Origin: Massilia sp. UBA2604 | GTDB lineage: Bacteria > Pseudomonadota > Gammaproteobacteria > Burkholderiales > Burkholderiaceae_D | NCBI GenBank assembly: GCA_002339265.1 | Contig: DDKG01000308.1 | Span: 1 to 13,933 of the forward strand | Direction of reading: 5' to 3' | Length of the DNA: 13,933 bases | Shown here: piece by piece, positions 12,342 to 13,933 of the stretch | Layout: each line of letters begins with the position of its first letter | Position numbering within the stretch: the stretch's first letter is position 1 | Position numbers and translations under genes: made by a program | Notes under the pieces: model-generated | The model's input: the letters and a program-made list of their open reading frames with translations, nothing else | Databases searched by the model: none | Told to the model about the DNA's origin: nothing

Positions 12342-13933
12342 GTGAGGCCGTCTTCCCCGGGCCTGTCGGCGGGAGCGCGGGTCACCCTGTGGCGCTCGCT
12401 CCAGACCTTCACCGTCACCCGCATCGTCATCGCCCTGGTGCTGCTGGTCTACCTGGGCGTCGACCTGGAAGCCGGCGCCCTGCGGCCCGACCCGGTCCAT
12501 ACCGAAACCTGCGTCTTCTATGTGGTGGCCGCCGCGCTGTTCGCGCTGGCGGCGCGCTGGCAGCGCCGCTTCCTGATCCAGCTCGGGGTGCAGATCGGGG
12601 TCGACCTGGCGGTGATCTCCCTGCTGTATATCGCCACCGGCGGCATGCGCAGTGGCCTGGCCATCCTCTACCTGTTCCCGCTGGCCGGCGCCGCGATCCT
12701 GGCGCCGCTGCTGCTGGCGCTGTTCTCGGCGGCGGTCGCGACCCTGTTTCTGCTCGGCCTGAACCTGTGGCAGCTGGTGGTGGAGGGACGCGATCCGCCG
12801 CTGATGCAGGCCGGCCTGTTCGGCGCCGCCTTCTTCGCCGGCGTGCTGATGGTGAATCGCCTGGCGGCGCGCCTGCTCAAGCAGGAAGAACTGGCGGCCC
12901 AGCGCGGCGCCGACCTGCGCATCCAGCAGGCGATCAACGAGATCGTGATCGCCGACGTCGGCGACGGCATCCTGGTGGTGGGGGAGGACGGCGCCGTCTT
13001 CACCGGCAACCCGGCGGCGCGCCGCATGCTGGGCCTGGCCGACACCTCGGTCTTCTCGCTGCGCGCGGCGCCGGCCTTCGAGCCGGTGGCGCTGGCCTTC
13101 GACGCCTGGCTGGCCGCGCCCGCGAACGACAAGGCCTTCGTCACCCTGAAACCCTACCGCGAAGGCGACGGCGCCGGTGAAGTGCGCGGCCGGCGCGACC
13201 AGCCGGTGCACCTTAAATTGCGCTTCGCGCGCGTGGCCGACGGTGGCGATGCCGCCGGCCGCAGCGTGATCTTCATGCAGGACGTGAGCGCCATCGAAAA
13301 CCAGGCGCAGCAACTCAAGCTGGCCTCGATGGGCCGCCTGACCGCCAGCATCGCGCACGAGGTGCGCAACCCGCTGTCGGCGATCGGCCACGCCACCGAC
13401 CTGCTGGCCGAGGACCTGCACGGCCCGGCCGAGGTGCGCCTGCTGAAGATCGTGCGCGACAACGTGGCGCGCGTGAACCGCATGGTGGAAGACATCCTGC
13501 AGCTGTCGCGCAAGGCCCAGCCGAACGGCGAACCGGTGGCGCTCGGCCCCTTCCTGGAAGAGCTGAAGGCCGAATTCTGCGAAATCCACGGCCTGGCCGG
13601 TGATATAGTCTATATAGGCGATCCCGGCGGCAGCGCGGTGCGCTTCGATCCGCTGCACCTGCACGAAGTCTTGCTCAACCTGCTGAACAACGCGGTGCGC
13701 TACGCCAGCCGCCAGCCGGCCAGCATCCGCATCTTCCCGGCGCGCGACGCCGCCGGCCGGCGCGAGCTGCACGTGCAGGACGACGGCCCGGGCATCACGC
13801 CAGAAGTGCGCGACCACCTGTTCGAGCCCTTCTATACTACGTCGAGCAAGGGAACCGGCCTGGGACTCTACCTGGCGCGCGAACTGTGCCTGAACAACGA
13901 TGCGAAACTCGATTATGAATACCGGTTCGACCC
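12342..13933 (+). CDS. pilS: Sensor histidine kinase PilS, 3' end cut by window edge
   Basis: Membrane sensor kinase of the PilS-PilR pair, which controls type IV pilin transcription through sigma-54; PilR would be expected next, outside the window. About 530 residues are visible and no stop is reached. An N-terminal membrane domain with several hydrophobic spans fills about 25-170. A PAS-like region follows (IADVGDGILVVGEDGAVFTG, about 205-225). The kinase core has H-box His339 (ASIAHEVRNPLSAIGH), N-box Asn450 (NLLNNAVRYA), DDGPG around 480-484, the F-box FEPFYTT and the G2 box GTGLGL (504-509), all intact. The start is a GTG one base after the preceding stop, with no clear Shine-Dalgarno; coupling is likely. 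Only a short C-terminal piece should be missing. Confidence 0.93.
   Translation, partial: MRPSSPGLSAGARVTLWRSLQTFTVTRIVIALVLLVYLGVDLEAGALRPDPVHTETCVFYVVAAALFALAARWQRRFLIQLGVQIGVDLAVISLLYIATGGMRSGLAILYLFPLAGAAILAPLLLALFSAAVATLFLLGLNLWQLVVEGRDPPLMQAGLFGAAFFAGVLMVNRLAARLLKQEELAAQRGADLRIQQAINEIVIADVGDGILVVGEDGAVFTGNPAARRMLGLADTSVFSLRAAPAFEPVALAFDAWLAAPANDKAFVTLKPYREGDGAGEVRGRRDQPVHLKLRFARVADGGDAAGRSVIFMQDVSAIENQAQQLKLASMGRLTASIAHEVRNPLSAIGHATDLLAEDLHGPAEVRLLKIVRDNVARVNRMVEDILQLSRKAQPNGEPVALGPFLEELKAEFCEIHGLAGDIVYIGDPGGSAVRFDPLHLHEVLLNLLNNAVRYASRQPASIRIFPARDAAGRRELHVQDDGPGITPEVRDHLFEPFYTTSSKGTGLGLYLARELCLNNDAKLDYEYRFD

Noticed and set aside
1..13933. CRISPR arrays, tRNA or rRNA genes, transposases, toxin-antitoxin or phage-defence genes
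   Set aside because: I looked for regularly spaced repeats, cloverleaf-like segments and typical protein motifs and saw none.

Overview
The window looks like a chromosomal segment from a GC-rich betaproteobacterium of the order Burkholderiales, most likely Oxalobacteraceae (Massilia/Telluria/Duganella type). The basis is gene content and order: rppH divergent from proS, proS followed by a small lytic transglycosylase, and ffh facing a ypjD/CcsA-like gene that leads into a PP0621-type protein and pilS. The genus is inferred from general knowledge of such neighbourhoods; no search was run.

Layout. 1-335 (minus): 5' part of rppH (RNA pyrophosphohydrolase), cut by the window edge. 542-2889 (plus): proS, with a one-base stop/start overlap into an exported SLT-type lytic transglycosylase. 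2890-3151: a degenerate REP-like cluster and the leader of the next operon. 3152-5990 (plus): two tandem PhoA-family alkaline phosphatases, the first a predicted lipoprotein and the second a predicted soluble periplasmic protein. 5991-6223: a second REP-like cluster, then a strong bidirectional terminator. 6224-6604 (minus): a SWIB/MDM2-domain protein with a histone-H1-like Ala/Lys/Pro tail. 6837-8204 (minus): ffh, the SRP GTPase, with its own intrinsic terminator. 8447-11099 (plus): a compact three-gene ABC importer of the nitrate/sulfonate/taurine type (binding protein, permease, ATPase). 11100-11288: an intergenic repeat and a 34-base near-perfect palindrome. 11289 to the end (plus): ypjD/CcsA-like membrane protein, a small zinc-ribbon-like membrane protein, and the sensor kinase pilS, cut by the right edge about 530 codons in.

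How the genes work together. Most of the window is core housekeeping: mRNA 5'-end processing, prolyl-tRNA charging, cell-wall turnover, co-translational protein targeting and type IV pilus regulation. Two accessory blocks sit inside this frame. One is the phosphatase pair, which should release phosphate outside the cytoplasm and is bracketed by REP-like inverted repeats. The other is the ABC importer, lying between ffh and ypjD, genes that are normally divergent neighbours. I found no tRNA, rRNA, CRISPR array, transposase or phage gene. I did not find a clearly new multi-gene system. The most unusual signals are the 34-base palindrome abutting the ypjD start, the metal-site difference between the paired phosphatases, and the mirrored REP clusters around them.
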